Assembly (NCBI RefSeq): GCF_010499245.1
Contig: NZ_JAAGOW010000005.1
Location: 434,001 to 498,000, forward strand
Length of the DNA: 64,000 nucleotides
Origin: Variovorax sp. WS11
GTDB taxonomy: Bacteria; Pseudomonadota; Gammaproteobacteria; Burkholderiales; Burkholderiaceae_C
Direction of reading: 5' to 3'
In this document: positions 1 through 8,557 of the stretch, in pieces
How positions within the stretch are numbered: position 1 is the stretch's first letter
Layout of the letters: each line of letters begins with the position of its first letter
Translations under genes and position numbers: made by a program
Notes under the pieces: model-generated
The model's input: the letters and a program-made list of their open reading frames with translations, nothing else
What the model was told of the DNA's origin: nothing
Databases searched by the model: none

Positions 1-780
1 GTATTCCATGCGCTTGGCCCAGATGGTGATCGGCAGCAGCACGGCGAAGTACGCCACCGCGATGAAGGTGTAGACCTCGAGCGGGCGGTAGGTGTCGTGC
101 GCGATCACCTGGCCCTGGTACAGCAGGTCCGGCACGGCCAGCACCGAGAGCAGCGAGGTGTTCTTCAGCTGCATGATCGACTGGTTCATCAAGGGCGGGA
201 CCATCTTCTTGAAGGCCTGCGGCAGGATGATCCGCCGCATCAGCTGGAAGCGCGTCATGCCCAGCGCCTTGGCCGCCTCGGTCTGGCCGAGGTCGATGGA
301 GATGATGCCGCCACGGACGATCTCCGAGTAGAAGGCGCCGCCGTACAGCGCCAGGCACAGGGTGGCGGCGCCCATCGCGGACATCTCGATGCCCGTGAGC
401 ACCGGCAGCGCGTAGTAGAACCACACCAGTTGCACCAGCACGGGCGTACAGCGGAACACCTCGATGTAGGCGCGCAGCGGCGCCGTCAGCAGCGGGTTGC
501 TGGAGAGCCTGCCGAGGCCGGTCAGCAGGCCGACCAGGAGGCCGAGGATCACGCAGATGACGGTGAAGACCAGCGTGTAGAGCAGGCCCGTGGCCAGCAG
601 GGTGCGGTACTTCCAGAGGACGGCGAAGTCCCAGTCGTAGCCGGCCGCCGCTGCGCCCGGCGCGACCCCCGTGAAGTGCTTCGCCGCGGCCCACAGGCCG
701 GCGATCGCAAGCACCACCAGCAGTGCCATCCCCAGGTGGGAGCGGCCCTTGTCTTCCGCCGCAGGCTCAGCGTATTGCAT
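1..780 (-). CDS. Amino-acid ABC transporter permease (His/Glu/Gln/Arg/opine type), 3' end cut by window
   Basis: Inner-membrane permease of a polar amino-acid importer. The frame is open from an ATG at 780 to base 1 (260 codons, no stop), so only the extreme C-terminus lies outside the window. The N-terminal hydrophobic segment (about residues 16-34) is followed by a ~20-residue linker and further membrane helices. The family EAA loop is visible as EAAKALGMTRFQLMRRIILP, the site that docks the ATPase, and is followed by MNQSIMQLKNTSLL, typical of HisMQ/GlnP-type permeases. It starts 10 bases after the receptor gene at 791-1627, so the two form an operon; the ATPase is presumably beyond the left edge. 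The substrate cannot be read from the permease, but the neighbouring catabolic genes suggest an amino acid. Confidence 0.9.
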   Translation of the reverse strand, partial: MQYAEPAAEDKGRSHLGMALLVVLAIAGLWAAAKHFTGVAPGAAAAGYDWDFAVLWKYRTLLATGLLYTLVFTVICVILGLLVGLLTGLGRLSSNPLLTAPLRAYIEVFRCTPVLVQLVWFYYALPVLTGIEMSAMGAATLCLALYGGAFYSEIVRGGIISIDLGQTEAAKALGMTRFQLMRRIILPQAFKKMVPPLMNQSIMQLKNTSLLSVLAVPDLLYQGQVIAHDTYRPLEVYTFIAVAYFAVLLPITIWAKRMEY

Positions 781-790
781 GACTGGCTCC

Positions 791-1627
791 TCAGAACTTG
801 ATTTCGGGCGGGAAGGCGCTCGCGGGCACGCCGGCGAGTTTCTCCATGTTCTTCAGGATGATGCTGCGCACTTCGCCCTTGGTGCGGACATCGGCCAGCC
901 ACGCGTTCGTCGCCTTCTGGAAGGCGGGATCGGACTCCTTGCGCAGGCCGATGCTCACCGGCGCGGTGTAGACGGGCTGGGGGATGTACATGGTGCCGAT
1001 CGATGCGCGCTTCGCGAGCAGCGGCTGCGCCAGCAGGATCACCAGGATCTGGCAATCGGAGCGGCCCGCCTGCAGCGCCATGGTGGCGGCGCCGGAGTTC
1101 TCGAGCCGGGTGACCTCGGCCTTGGGCAGCACCTTGGTGGCGAGCTGGTCATGGCTGGAGCCCACGTCCACCACGATCTTGGTCTCGGGCGTGTTGAGCT
1201 GCTCCCAGGTCTTCTGCGGATAGCCCTTCTTGCACACCGCCGTGTAGGTGTTGTCGAAGAGGGTCTCGCTGAAGTTGACGACCTCCTTGCGCGCGGGCGT
1301 GGGAGCCATGCCGAACATCGCGTCGATCTTGTTGGCCTGGAGGTCCAGCACCGCATTGCCCCAGGTGGTCTCGACATACTCGACCTTGGCGCCCAGCTTC
1401 TGCGCCAGGCTCTCGGAAAAGTCGGGACCGAAGCCCTCCCATTTGCCGGAGGCGAGGTCCTTGTTGAAGTAGGGAATGGCGCCGGCGACGGCACCCACGC
1501 GCAGGACCTTGGTCCGCTGCACCCGGGCCATCGCGCTTTCGGCTTCCTGCGCGGACGCAAGTCCGACCGCACACACACTCGTCAGCGCCACCAGGGCACG
1601 CAAGAAAAATCGCTTTGTCGTCAACAC
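791..1627 (-). CDS. Periplasmic substrate-binding protein of amino-acid ABC transporter (family 3)
   Basis: Secreted solute receptor feeding the adjacent permease. An in-frame ORF extends to 1693, but a GTG at 1627 is preferred because GGAG lies 5 bases upstream and it gives a clean signal peptide (basic KRFF, hydrophobic core, ASAQ cleavage region near residue 26). The mature protein begins with an RTKVLRVGAV strand and ends near KNMEKLAGVP, the family-3 fold. Length is about 278 residues. It is clearly related to the second receptor at 3030-3860 (shared RVGAV.G..PY..KDL.SG.W pattern), so the island carries two receptors for one membrane system. An alternative TTG start one codon downstream is equally possible. 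Confidence 0.88.
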   Translation of the reverse strand: MLTTKRFFLRALVALTSVCAVGLASAQEAESAMARVQRTKVLRVGAVAGAIPYFNKDLASGKWEGFGPDFSESLAQKLGAKVEYVETTWGNAVLDLQANKIDAMFGMAPTPARKEVVNFSETLFDNTYTAVCKKGYPQKTWEQLNTPETKIVVDVGSSHDQLATKVLPKAEVTRLENSGAATMALQAGRSDCQILVILLAQPLLAKRASIGTMYIPQPVYTAPVSIGLRKESDPAFQKATNAWLADVRTKGEVRSIILKNMEKLAGVPASAFPPEIKF

Positions 1628-1692
1628 GTCATCTCCATGCAAGAAGCTTGCCATTGAAAGAATAGGAAAGTAATGCTCTCCAGCCCGAGCCA

Positions 1693-1721
1693 AGTCTAGA
1701 AGTCAGTGCTGTCACATTCAA
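1693..1721 (-). promoter_or_regulatory. Candidate sigma70-type promoter for the receptor/permease operon
   Basis: On the minus strand TTGAAT (1721-1716) and TAGACT (1698-1693) are separated by exactly 17 bases and lie about 65 bases before the GTG start at 1627. Each hexamer matches the consensus at four of six positions. A shared operator-like motif lies just upstream at 1753-1779, the usual place for an activator. Position and spacing are seen; function is inferred. Confidence 0.35.
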
Positions 1722-1752
1722 CGTGGCACATCGTCAGGACGACGAAAAGTTC

Positions 1753-1779
1753 TCGTCGATCCGTCAGCGCCTTCGACGA
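1753..1779 (-). promoter_or_regulatory. Operator-like inverted repeat, copy 1 of a motif shared with 9772-9799
   Basis: TCGTCGA (1753-1759) and TCGACGA (1773-1779) form a perfect 7-bp inverted repeat with a 13-base gap. On the plus strand the right part, GTCAGCGCCTTCGACGA (1763-1779), matches 15 of 17 bases of the copy at 9783-9799. The site is 32 bases upstream of the candidate -35 box, as expected for a LysR-type activator. The intergenic region 1628-1881 holds nothing else recognisable. Confidence 0.55.
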
Positions 1780-1881
1780 CTTGGACGCTCGGTCATGGAT
1801 TGCGCAAGCTTCGCGCCAAGAGCCCCGCAAGGCGACTTCAGGTGGAAAGCGCATGAGCCATGACCTTGCGGTGCCTTCCCC

Positions 1882-2997
1882 CTAGCCGGCGAAGGCGATT
1901 CGCTGCTTCTCGACGATCTTCCAATCCACTTCGACGCCGATGCCGGGGCCGGTCGGCACATGCACATGGCCCGCAGCCACGGGCGTCATCTGCGCAAGCA
2001 CGTCTTCGAGAAACACGTACTTCGGCATGTAGAACTCGCATCCCAGCGAGACGTTGGGGCTCGCCGCAATGAAGTGCGACGCAGCGGCCAAGGCAATGCC
2101 GCCTTCCCAGAGCGTGCCTCCGTAGCACGGCAGGCCGGCCGTTTCAGCGATGGCGTTGACCTTCATCGCCTTCAGGATGCCGCCGCTTTTCATGAGCTTG
2201 ATGCTGATGATGTCGGCCGCACGTTCCTGCACCGTCCTCAGCGCCTCGGCGGGCGAGAACACGCTTTCGTCCGCCATGATCGGCGTGTCGAGTGCGGCGG
2301 CGAGTTGCGCCATGGTCGCGATCGCATCGCGCGGCACAGGCTGCTCGATGAAGGTGGGATTGAATGGCTCGACCTGGCGCAGTTGACGCAAGGCCTCGTA
2401 CGGCAGCAGCCCCTGGTTGTAGTCGATCCGCAGGTCGAAGGCGTCGCCGAGATGCTCGCGCAACAAGGACAGTCGCTTCAGGTCCTCGGCCGGCGCTGCA
2501 AATCCCGTCTTGACCTTGAAGATCCGGTGGCCCTCGGCCAGCATCTGCTTCGCCAGTTCGATGTCGGCGTGGATATCGGGATTCGCGATCGAGAACGAGA
2601 AGGGGATCGTGTCGCGGAACTTGCCGCCGATCAGCACGTGGAGCGGCACCTGGGCCAGCTTGCCGCAGATGTCGAACAAGGCCATTTCGACCGCCGCCTT
2701 GGCCTCGGGGTTGGCCACGAGCGCGCGGTCGCATTCCTGCATTCGTGCGGGAATGTCTCTCGGGTCCCTTCCGATCAACACCGGGCGCAGGAAAACGTCG
2801 ATCGCATGGAACACGTTCTCGTTGGTGCCCGAGAACACTTCCCAGGCCTGGGCCTCGCCCACGCCGTCGATCCCCTGGTCGGTACGAATGCGCAGCACCA
2901 CGCGTTTGATGGAAGCCTGAATCGTCCCCACGCCCTGCGAGCGCTTCATCTTGATCGGGGACTCCAGCAAGTTCAGTTCGATCTTTTCAATCTTCAT
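1882..2997 (-). CDS. Mandelate racemase / muconate-lactonising enzyme (enolase superfamily)
   Basis: 371-residue enolase-superfamily enzyme that would abstract the alpha-proton of a carboxylate substrate. The N-terminal capping domain (MKIEKIEL...) is followed by a barrel with the expected residues: the catalytic KVK pair (FKVKTG), metal ligands in LRIDYNQG, FIEQPVP and MADES, and the second-side lysine in IKLMKSGG. This arrangement is the muconate-lactonising subgroup, which contains cycloisomerases, N-acyl amino-acid racemases, dipeptide epimerases and proline-type epimerases or dehydratases. Next to a DadA-like oxidase and lysine-type dehydrogenases, an amino-acid racemase or epimerase is more likely than a cycloisomerase; this is inference. 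It is the last gene of the minus-strand operon, 32 bases after the receptor gene. Confidence 0.88.
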   Translation of the reverse strand: MKIEKIELNLLESPIKMKRSQGVGTIQASIKRVVLRIRTDQGIDGVGEAQAWEVFSGTNENVFHAIDVFLRPVLIGRDPRDIPARMQECDRALVANPEAKAAVEMALFDICGKLAQVPLHVLIGGKFRDTIPFSFSIANPDIHADIELAKQMLAEGHRIFKVKTGFAAPAEDLKRLSLLREHLGDAFDLRIDYNQGLLPYEALRQLRQVEPFNPTFIEQPVPRDAIATMAQLAAALDTPIMADESVFSPAEALRTVQERAADIISIKLMKSGGILKAMKVNAIAETAGLPCYGGTLWEGGIALAAASHFIAASPNVSLGCEFYMPKYVFLEDVLAQMTPVAAGHVHVPTGPGIGVEVDWKIVEKQRIAFAG

Positions 2998-3029
2998 GGT
3001 TGTGACCGTCTAGAGATGAGGAAAGGACT

Positions 3030-3860
3030 TCAGATCTGGAGCTGCGGAGGAATCTTGTCCTCGCCGACATCGCCGACTTTCTTGAGGTTCTCGATGAAGA
3101 TGCGACGCATGTTCCCGCTGGCGCGTTCGGCCTTCAGCCATTGGTTGATGTGCTGGAGCCATCGCGGATCGGACTCCTTGCGCACGCCGCCGTTGGAGGT
3201 CGCGGTCTCCTCGGGCGTCAGAATGACGACCTGGCCCACGCCGGGGTTCTTGCTGGTGACCGCCAACGCCAGGGGAAGGACCAGGATCTGCGCATCGGCA
3301 CGCCCCGTCTGGACCGAGAGCGTTGCGTCGACGGCGCTGTCCAGCCGGATCAGCTGCGCCTCGCCGAGCAGCCGCGTCGCGACGACGTCGTGCGAAGACC
3401 CCTTGTCGACGGCCACGCGGACCGACGGCTTGTTGAGATCGGCCCAGGTCTTCGGACTGAACCCCTTCTTGCAGACCGCCGTGAACGCGATGCGCAACAA
3501 GGGATCGGTGAAGTCAATGACCTGAAGCCGCGCCGGCGTCGGGTTCAGGCCGAAGAAGACATCGATCTTCTGGGATTGAAGCTCCAGCACCGAATTGCCC
3601 CAGCTCGTGGGCGTGATCTCGAGCTTCGCGCCGAGGCTCTTGGCCAGCTCGCGGTAGTAGTCGGCCATGCAGCCCAGCCATTCGCCACTGACGAGGTCCT
3701 TCTTGTAGTAAGGCAGGCCGCCGTCGACCGCGCCTACCCGAATGATCTTGGTGCGCGTCACCCGCTCCCACGTCGATTCGCCGCCTTGGGCGAAAGCCAC
3801 TGGATGAAGCGCAGCCGTGGCGGCGGCGAGCGATCCGCTCAGAAAATTGCGTCGTTGCAT
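3030..3860 (-). CDS. Second periplasmic amino-acid-binding protein (family 3)
   Basis: 276-residue receptor with an N-terminus carrying twin arginines (MQRRNFLSGSLAAA), so Tat export is possible, and a cleavage region near VAFAQ (about residue 25). Family-3 features include TKIIRVGAVDGGLPYYKKD and VFFGLNPTPARLQVIDFTDP. It is a paralogue of the receptor at 791-1627. It sits in the middle of a catabolic operon, between the FAD oxidoreductase (33-base gap) and the enolase, rather than beside a permease, so it probably docks on the permease at 1-780 or on one outside the window. Confidence 0.88.
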   Translation of the reverse strand: MQRRNFLSGSLAAATAALHPVAFAQGGESTWERVTRTKIIRVGAVDGGLPYYKKDLVSGEWLGCMADYYRELAKSLGAKLEITPTSWGNSVLELQSQKIDVFFGLNPTPARLQVIDFTDPLLRIAFTAVCKKGFSPKTWADLNKPSVRVAVDKGSSHDVVATRLLGEAQLIRLDSAVDATLSVQTGRADAQILVLPLALAVTSKNPGVGQVVILTPEETATSNGGVRKESDPRWLQHINQWLKAERASGNMRRIFIENLKKVGDVGEDKIPPQLQI

Positions 3861-3893
3861 GGTCAGGGGTCCTTTCGTTGCGTGGTGGAGTCG

Positions 3894-5150
3894 TCAACCG
3901 AGAAATCGAGCGGGTCGAAAAGGCACTGGATCGATGGCGGCCGCCTCGCCCGACATCATGGCGCCCAGCAGTGTGGCGGTCCCGGGCCCGGTGCTGAAGC
4001 CGATGTGCTGATGACCGCAGGCGAGCCACAGCCCCGGCCGGCCCGGGCACTCGCCGATCATGGGCCGGCTGTCGGGCAGGGTGGGCCGGCTGCCGAGCCA
4101 GGGGTCCGTCTCCAGGCGGCCCTCCAGCGGGAAGGCCTGCCTGGCCGCTGCTTCGGCCAGGTCCAGCTGCGCGAGGTTCTTCGGCGCGTCGCGGGCCGCG
4201 AGCTGGACCCCGGTGGAAAGGCGAAGCCCCTCTTCCATCGGCGACAGCACATAGCCGCCGCCGGTGTCGTAGATGGGGCGCCCGAGCCTGGCGCCATCGG
4301 CGGCGCGATAGTGCATGTGATAGCCGCGTTCGAAGGCCATGGGCACCGGCACGCCGAGCGCATCGCCGAGGAACTCCTTGCTCCACGGGCCGAGGGCGAC
4401 CACCACATGGTCGGCTTCGCGCGTGATGCCATCCGCCGATGCGATCCGCCACGCGCCGCCGGCGCCGGCTCGCTGCAGTCCGGAGACGGCCGCCACCTCG
4501 ATCCGACCGCCACGCGAAGCGAAGAGCTTTGCATAGGCCTCGACCACGCGCCCCGGGCTGTCGACCGAGGCCGTGTCCTTGATCCACAGCGCGCGCGGAA
4601 AGACGGGCTTCAGGTCGGGCTCCAGGTCCGACAGCTCGCGGGGATCGAGCGCCTGCGTCGCGACACCGAAGCGATCGAAGGTCTCGCGCGAACGCCGGCT
4701 CCCGTCGAAGGCCGTCTCGCTGCGATAGAGGAACAGCCAGCCGTTGGTCCGCAAGCGATGCGCGATGCCAGCCTCCGCCAGCCATCGGCGGTGCTCGTCG
4801 AACGACAGCCTGATCAGCGCGTCGAGCGCGGCCGTAGTCTCGTCGTAGAAGCGCTTGCGCGCGCGGTAGAGGAACGCGATGGCCCAGGAAAGATTGCGCG
4901 CCAGGAAGACAGGGTCGTACCGGAACTGCACGCTCGTGTTCTTCAGCAGCCTCGGCAGCGAGGACCACAGCCCCGGGTTGTTGAAGGGCACCAGCGAGCT
5001 GCGCGCCATCACGCCCGCATTGCCGTAGGAAGCCTCGCGCCCCGGTGCGCCCTTGTCGAGCAGCGTCACCGCCCAGCCGCGGCGCTGCAGCTCCAGCGCA
5101 CACGAGACACCGACGATGCCGGCGCCCAGGACCACCACCGTCTTCGTCAT
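3894..5150 (-). CDS. FAD-dependent D-amino-acid dehydrogenase / amino-acid oxidase (DadA/DAO family)
   Basis: 418-residue FAD oxidoreductase. The dinucleotide motif is immediately N-terminal (VVVLGAGIVGVSCALELQRR, residues 5-24), followed by SYGNAGV, typical of DadA-type proteins. The C-terminus carries GSRPTLPDSRPMIGECP and GHQHIGFSTGPGTA, the second FAD-contact region. The ATG at 5150 is chosen because the Rossmann strand starts directly after it; the long upstream extension in frame belongs to the neighbouring gene read out of frame. It follows an ALDH7-type dehydrogenase by 43 bases. In Pseudomonas, pipecolate oxidase AmaA is a FAD oxidoreductase next to the ALDH7 enzyme AmaB, so oxidation of pipecolate or a D-amino acid such as D-lysine is the leading hypothesis. 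Confidence 0.85.
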   Translation of the reverse strand: MTKTVVVLGAGIVGVSCALELQRRGWAVTLLDKGAPGREASYGNAGVMARSSLVPFNNPGLWSSLPRLLKNTSVQFRYDPVFLARNLSWAIAFLYRARKRFYDETTAALDALIRLSFDEHRRWLAEAGIAHRLRTNGWLFLYRSETAFDGSRRSRETFDRFGVATQALDPRELSDLEPDLKPVFPRALWIKDTASVDSPGRVVEAYAKLFASRGGRIEVAAVSGLQRAGAGGAWRIASADGITREADHVVVALGPWSKEFLGDALGVPVPMAFERGYHMHYRAADGARLGRPIYDTGGGYVLSPMEEGLRLSTGVQLAARDAPKNLAQLDLAEAAARQAFPLEGRLETDPWLGSRPTLPDSRPMIGECPGRPGLWLACGHQHIGFSTGPGTATLLGAMMSGEAAAIDPVPFRPARFLG

Positions 5151-5193
5151 CGGGCGATCGAGCCGGTCGGCCAAGCCTGTTCGCGCGTGCCCA

Positions 5194-6702
5194 TCAGACG
5201 AAGGTGATGCCCTGGGCCAGGGGCAGCTCGGTGGAGAAGTTGATCGTGTTGGTGGTTCTGCGCATGTATTGCTTCCAGGCATCCGAGCCGCTCTCGCGGT
5301 CGCCGCCGGTTTCCTTCTCGCCGCCGAACGCACCGCCGATTTCGGCGCCGTTCGGCCCGATGTTGACGTTGGCCATCCCGCAGTCCGAGCCCGCGGCGGA
5401 AATGAAGGTCTCGACCTCGCGCATGTCGTTGGAGAAGATGCAGGAGGAAAGGCCCTGCGGCACATCATTGTGCACGTCGATGGCCTGCTCGAAGTCGTCG
5501 TAGGTCAGCACATACAGCAGCGGCGCGAAAGTCTCCTGGCGCACGATGGCGCTCTGCTGCGGCATGTCGACGATCGCAGGCTGCACATAGAAGCCCTTCG
5601 GGAACTCCTCCTCGAGCACCCGCTCGCCGCCGGTCAGCACCCGGCCGCCCTGCGCCCTGGCTTCGGCGATGGCCTTCTGCATGGCGACGTAGGCTGCCTC
5701 GTCGATCAAGGGCCCGACCAGCGTTCCCGGCACCCGCGGATCGCCGATGCGCAGGCCCACATAGGCCTTCACCAGCTTCTGCAGCAGCGCCTCCTTGACC
5801 GAGCGATGCACGATGAGCCGGCGCAGCGAGGTGCAGCGCTGGCCCGCCGTGCCGACCGCGCCGAACAGGATTGCGCGCAAGGCCATGTCGAGGTCGGCGG
5901 CCGGCGTCACGATCATCCCGTTGTTGCCGCCGAGCTCGAGGATGCGCTTGCCGAAGCGGCTGGCCACCTTCGGACCCACGGCGCGACCCATGCGGGTGGA
6001 GCCGGTGGCCGACACCAGCGGAATCAGCGGGCTCTCCACGAGCGCCTCGGCCAGCGGCGCCTTGCCGATGACGATCTGGGCCAGGCCTTGCGGCGCCCGG
6101 TCGCCGAAGCGGGCGATGGCGCGCTCCAGCGCCTTGAAGGTGGCGAGGCCCGAGAGTGGCGCCTTCTCGGAAGGCTTGAAGATGACCGGATCGCCGCACA
6201 CCAGCGCCAGCGCCGCGTTCCACGCAAAGACGGCGCTCGGGAAATTGAAGGCCGTGATCACCGCCACCGGCCCCAGCGGATGGTATTGCTCCATGATGCG
6301 GTGGCCCGGCCGCTCGGAGACGATGGTCTTGCCGCACAGCTGGCGCGACTGCCCCATCGCGAACTCGCAGATGTCCACGCCTTCCTGGACCTCGCCCAGG
6401 CCCTCCTCCACGATCTTGCCGGCTTCCACCGAGACGACGTGGCCGATGTCGCGCTTCGCACTGCGCAGCTCCTCGCCCCACAGCCGGACCAACTCGCCGC
6501 GCACCGGCGCGGGGACCACGCGCCATTGGAGAAAGGCGGCCTTCGACCGGGCGACGATCTCGTTCATCGCGGAGGCCGGCGTCTCGTGCAGCCGGGCGAG
6601 CTCGGCGCCATCGATCGGCGAGCGCACCACCAGAGAGCCCCCTTGGACCTCGGCGGGCTCGATGCCGCAGCGCTTGAAGCAGGACAGCAGTTCTTCGCTC
6701 AT
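5194..6702 (-). CDS. ALDH7 (antiquitin) family L-piperidine-6-carboxylate / alpha-aminoadipate semialdehyde dehydrogenase
   Basis: 502-residue NAD-dependent aldehyde dehydrogenase predicted to oxidise alpha-aminoadipate 6-semialdehyde (in equilibrium with piperidine-6-carboxylate) to alpha-aminoadipate in lysine and pipecolate breakdown. The catalytic base is E257 (ILELGGNN) and the nucleophile C290 (GTAGQRCTSLRR). The C-terminal block GGEKETGGDRESGSDAWKQY followed by MRRTTNTINFS is the hallmark of the antiquitin/AmaB group and separates it from other ALDHs. Here one glycine of the usual GGGRESG run is aspartate. The start at 6702 follows the ThDP gene by 17 bases, so it is co-transcribed with it. 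Assignment to ALDH7 is firm; the in vivo substrate is inferred. Confidence 0.9.
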   Translation of the reverse strand: MSEELLSCFKRCGIEPAEVQGGSLVVRSPIDGAELARLHETPASAMNEIVARSKAAFLQWRVVPAPVRGELVRLWGEELRSAKRDIGHVVSVEAGKIVEEGLGEVQEGVDICEFAMGQSRQLCGKTIVSERPGHRIMEQYHPLGPVAVITAFNFPSAVFAWNAALALVCGDPVIFKPSEKAPLSGLATFKALERAIARFGDRAPQGLAQIVIGKAPLAEALVESPLIPLVSATGSTRMGRAVGPKVASRFGKRILELGGNNGMIVTPAADLDMALRAILFGAVGTAGQRCTSLRRLIVHRSVKEALLQKLVKAYVGLRIGDPRVPGTLVGPLIDEAAYVAMQKAIAEARAQGGRVLTGGERVLEEEFPKGFYVQPAIVDMPQQSAIVRQETFAPLLYVLTYDDFEQAIDVHNDVPQGLSSCIFSNDMREVETFISAAGSDCGMANVNIGPNGAEIGGAFGGEKETGGDRESGSDAWKQYMRRTTNTINFSTELPLAQGITFV

Positions 6703-6719
6703 GTTCTTTCCTTCGGTGT

Positions 6720-8471
6720 TCAGAGATAAGCCACGTCTTCCGGCGCCAGTGCCAGCGGGTCCAGGCCCTTCTTGCTGAGCCACGAATAGACCGGCGGGAC
6801 GCGATCCGCCAGGGACTCCACGCGGATGTCCATCAGGCAGGGACCGTCGTAGGCGAAGGCCTCGTCGAGCGCCTCGATCAGCTGCTCGGGCGTCTCGACC
6901 GTCCAGGCCTTGATGTCGAAGGCCTCGGCGATCGCCTGGCCGCGCGGCGGCAGGAAGTCGACGCCGAAGCATTCGTCATGGCCCTTGAGGCGGTGCAGGC
7001 CCTTGATCCAGCCGAAGCAGCCGTTGTTGAACAGCATCAGCAGCGCGGGGACGCGCTTGCGCACCAGCGTCTCCAGCTCGCCCACCGTCATGTTGAAGGA
7101 GCCATCGCCGAACATGCCGATGGGACGGCGATTCTTGTCGGCATACCAGGCACCCACCACCGCGGGAATCGCGGACCCCAGGCCGCCGAAGGCGCGCGGA
7201 ATCACGAAGCGGGTGCGGCGGTCGCCGATGCGCAGGAAGCGCGTCATGTAGGGCGTGGGCGTGCCGGCGTCCGAGAGGATATGGACGGTCTTGCCGTACT
7301 TCTCAAGGCGCCGGCTGAACTCGCGGACCACGCGTTCCGGCCGCAGCGGCACGCTGTCCAGCGCGAGCACCGACTCGGCATGCGCCCAGAAGTTGGCCCG
7401 GTATTCGTTGAGCGTGTCGACCCAGGGCTGGTGCTTCGAGGCATCGAAGTCCACCGGCGTCTGCGCCAGCATCTGCTGCAGCACGAGCTGGGCATCCCCC
7501 GCGATCGACAGCAGGTTCTCGTAGTTGTTGGCCAGCCGTTCGGGGTTGATGTCGATCTGGACCACGCGCTTGTTGAGGCTGGCCTTCGGGAAGGTCCAGC
7601 CCACCGTCACCACCGAGCCCATGCGCGAGCCGACGAAGATCGTGAGGTCGGAGTCCTCGAGCGCGCGGTTGGCATGCGGATGGAAGCCGTTGTCGCCGAT
7701 CACGCCGATCGCCAGCGGATGGTCGTCCGGCAGCGCGCCCTGCCCGGTGATGGTGTTGACCACCGGGACGTTCAGCCGCGCGGCCACCTCGGTGAGCGCG
7801 CTGCCCGCGCAGGAACGGTTCACGCCGCCGCCCGCGACGAAGAGCGGCTTGCGCGCCGCGGCCAGCAGGCGGAACAGTTCGTCGAGCTTGCCGGGCGCGG
7901 GCGCCATCGGGAAGGCCGGGAAGGTCTTGCACTCCTCCTCGGCATGCAGGGAGATCCTCGACGGGTCGACCTCGGCGAGCAGCATGTCCTCGGGGATCTG
8001 CAGGTGCACGGCGCCCGGCGTGCCCGAGCAGGCCACGCGGAAGGCGCGGCGGATGATCTCCGGCAGCTTCTCCGCCGACTTGATCTGCACCGACATCTTG
8101 GTCACCGGCTCGAAGAGCCTGGCGCAATCGAGCTCGGTGATCATCCCGCGGCCCTCGCCGGGCAGCGGCAGGTCGATGGTCAGCAGGATGACGGGCACCG
8201 AGGAGGCGTTGGATTCCGCCACCGGCGGCAGCGAATACATGGCGCCCGCGCCCGAGGGGCATTCGAAGATGCCGGGCTTGTCGGTCAGCCGCGCATAGGC
8301 GTCGGCCATGAAGCCGGCCGAGCGCTCGTCCCTCGCCATCACGTGTTCGATCTCGCCCTTGCGTTGCTGCAGCGCTTCGTAGAAGGGGACGTTGGTGTCG
8401 CCGGGCACGCCGAACAGGACGTCGACACCATAGTTGATCAGCATTTGAACGAGCACGTCTGCGCCACGCAT
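6720..8471 (-). CDS. Thiamine-diphosphate-dependent enzyme, acetolactate-synthase-like
   Basis: 583-residue ThDP enzyme with the three-domain layout of the acetohydroxyacid synthase/oxoacid decarboxylase family. The proton-relay glutamate is E49 (ARDERSAGF), the central domain follows, and the C-terminal ThDP motif begins at GDGSFNMTVGELE and ends with LMLFNNGCFGWIK. The ATG at 8471 is chosen because MRGADVLVQMLINYG is the normal family start. It lies between a lysine-6-dehydrogenase-like gene and an ALDH7 gene, a context in which acetolactate synthesis makes little sense. Decarboxylation or C-C cleavage of a 2-oxoacid such as 2-oxoadipate is possible but unproven. No FAD-specific signature was identified. 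Confidence 0.85.
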   Translation of the reverse strand: MRGADVLVQMLINYGVDVLFGVPGDTNVPFYEALQQRKGEIEHVMARDERSAGFMADAYARLTDKPGIFECPSGAGAMYSLPPVAESNASSVPVILLTIDLPLPGEGRGMITELDCARLFEPVTKMSVQIKSAEKLPEIIRRAFRVACSGTPGAVHLQIPEDMLLAEVDPSRISLHAEEECKTFPAFPMAPAPGKLDELFRLLAAARKPLFVAGGGVNRSCAGSALTEVAARLNVPVVNTITGQGALPDDHPLAIGVIGDNGFHPHANRALEDSDLTIFVGSRMGSVVTVGWTFPKASLNKRVVQIDINPERLANNYENLLSIAGDAQLVLQQMLAQTPVDFDASKHQPWVDTLNEYRANFWAHAESVLALDSVPLRPERVVREFSRRLEKYGKTVHILSDAGTPTPYMTRFLRIGDRRTRFVIPRAFGGLGSAIPAVVGAWYADKNRRPIGMFGDGSFNMTVGELETLVRKRVPALLMLFNNGCFGWIKGLHRLKGHDECFGVDFLPPRGQAIAEAFDIKAWTVETPEQLIEALDEAFAYDGPCLMDIRVESLADRVPPVYSWLSKKGLDPLALAPEDVAYL

Positions 8472-8557
8472 ATGTAGGACTCCAGGTTTGGATGGATGAA
8501 AGAAAAAGGAAAAAGGCAGGCCGCCGGCGGACTGCCGGCGCCGGCTGGCGGAATCGA

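Noticed and set aside
1960-3525. Long plus-strand frame (521 codons) opposite the enolase and receptor genes
   Set aside because: Composition (arginine, histidine, glutamine and leucine rich) is typical of antisense reading of GC-rich genes and it lacks any family motif; the minus-strand genes are well supported.
5150-5468. N-terminal extension of the FAD oxidoreductase
   Set aside because: It overlaps the ALDH gene in another frame, is proline and arginine rich, and would place the FAD motif about 110 residues into the protein, unlike the family.
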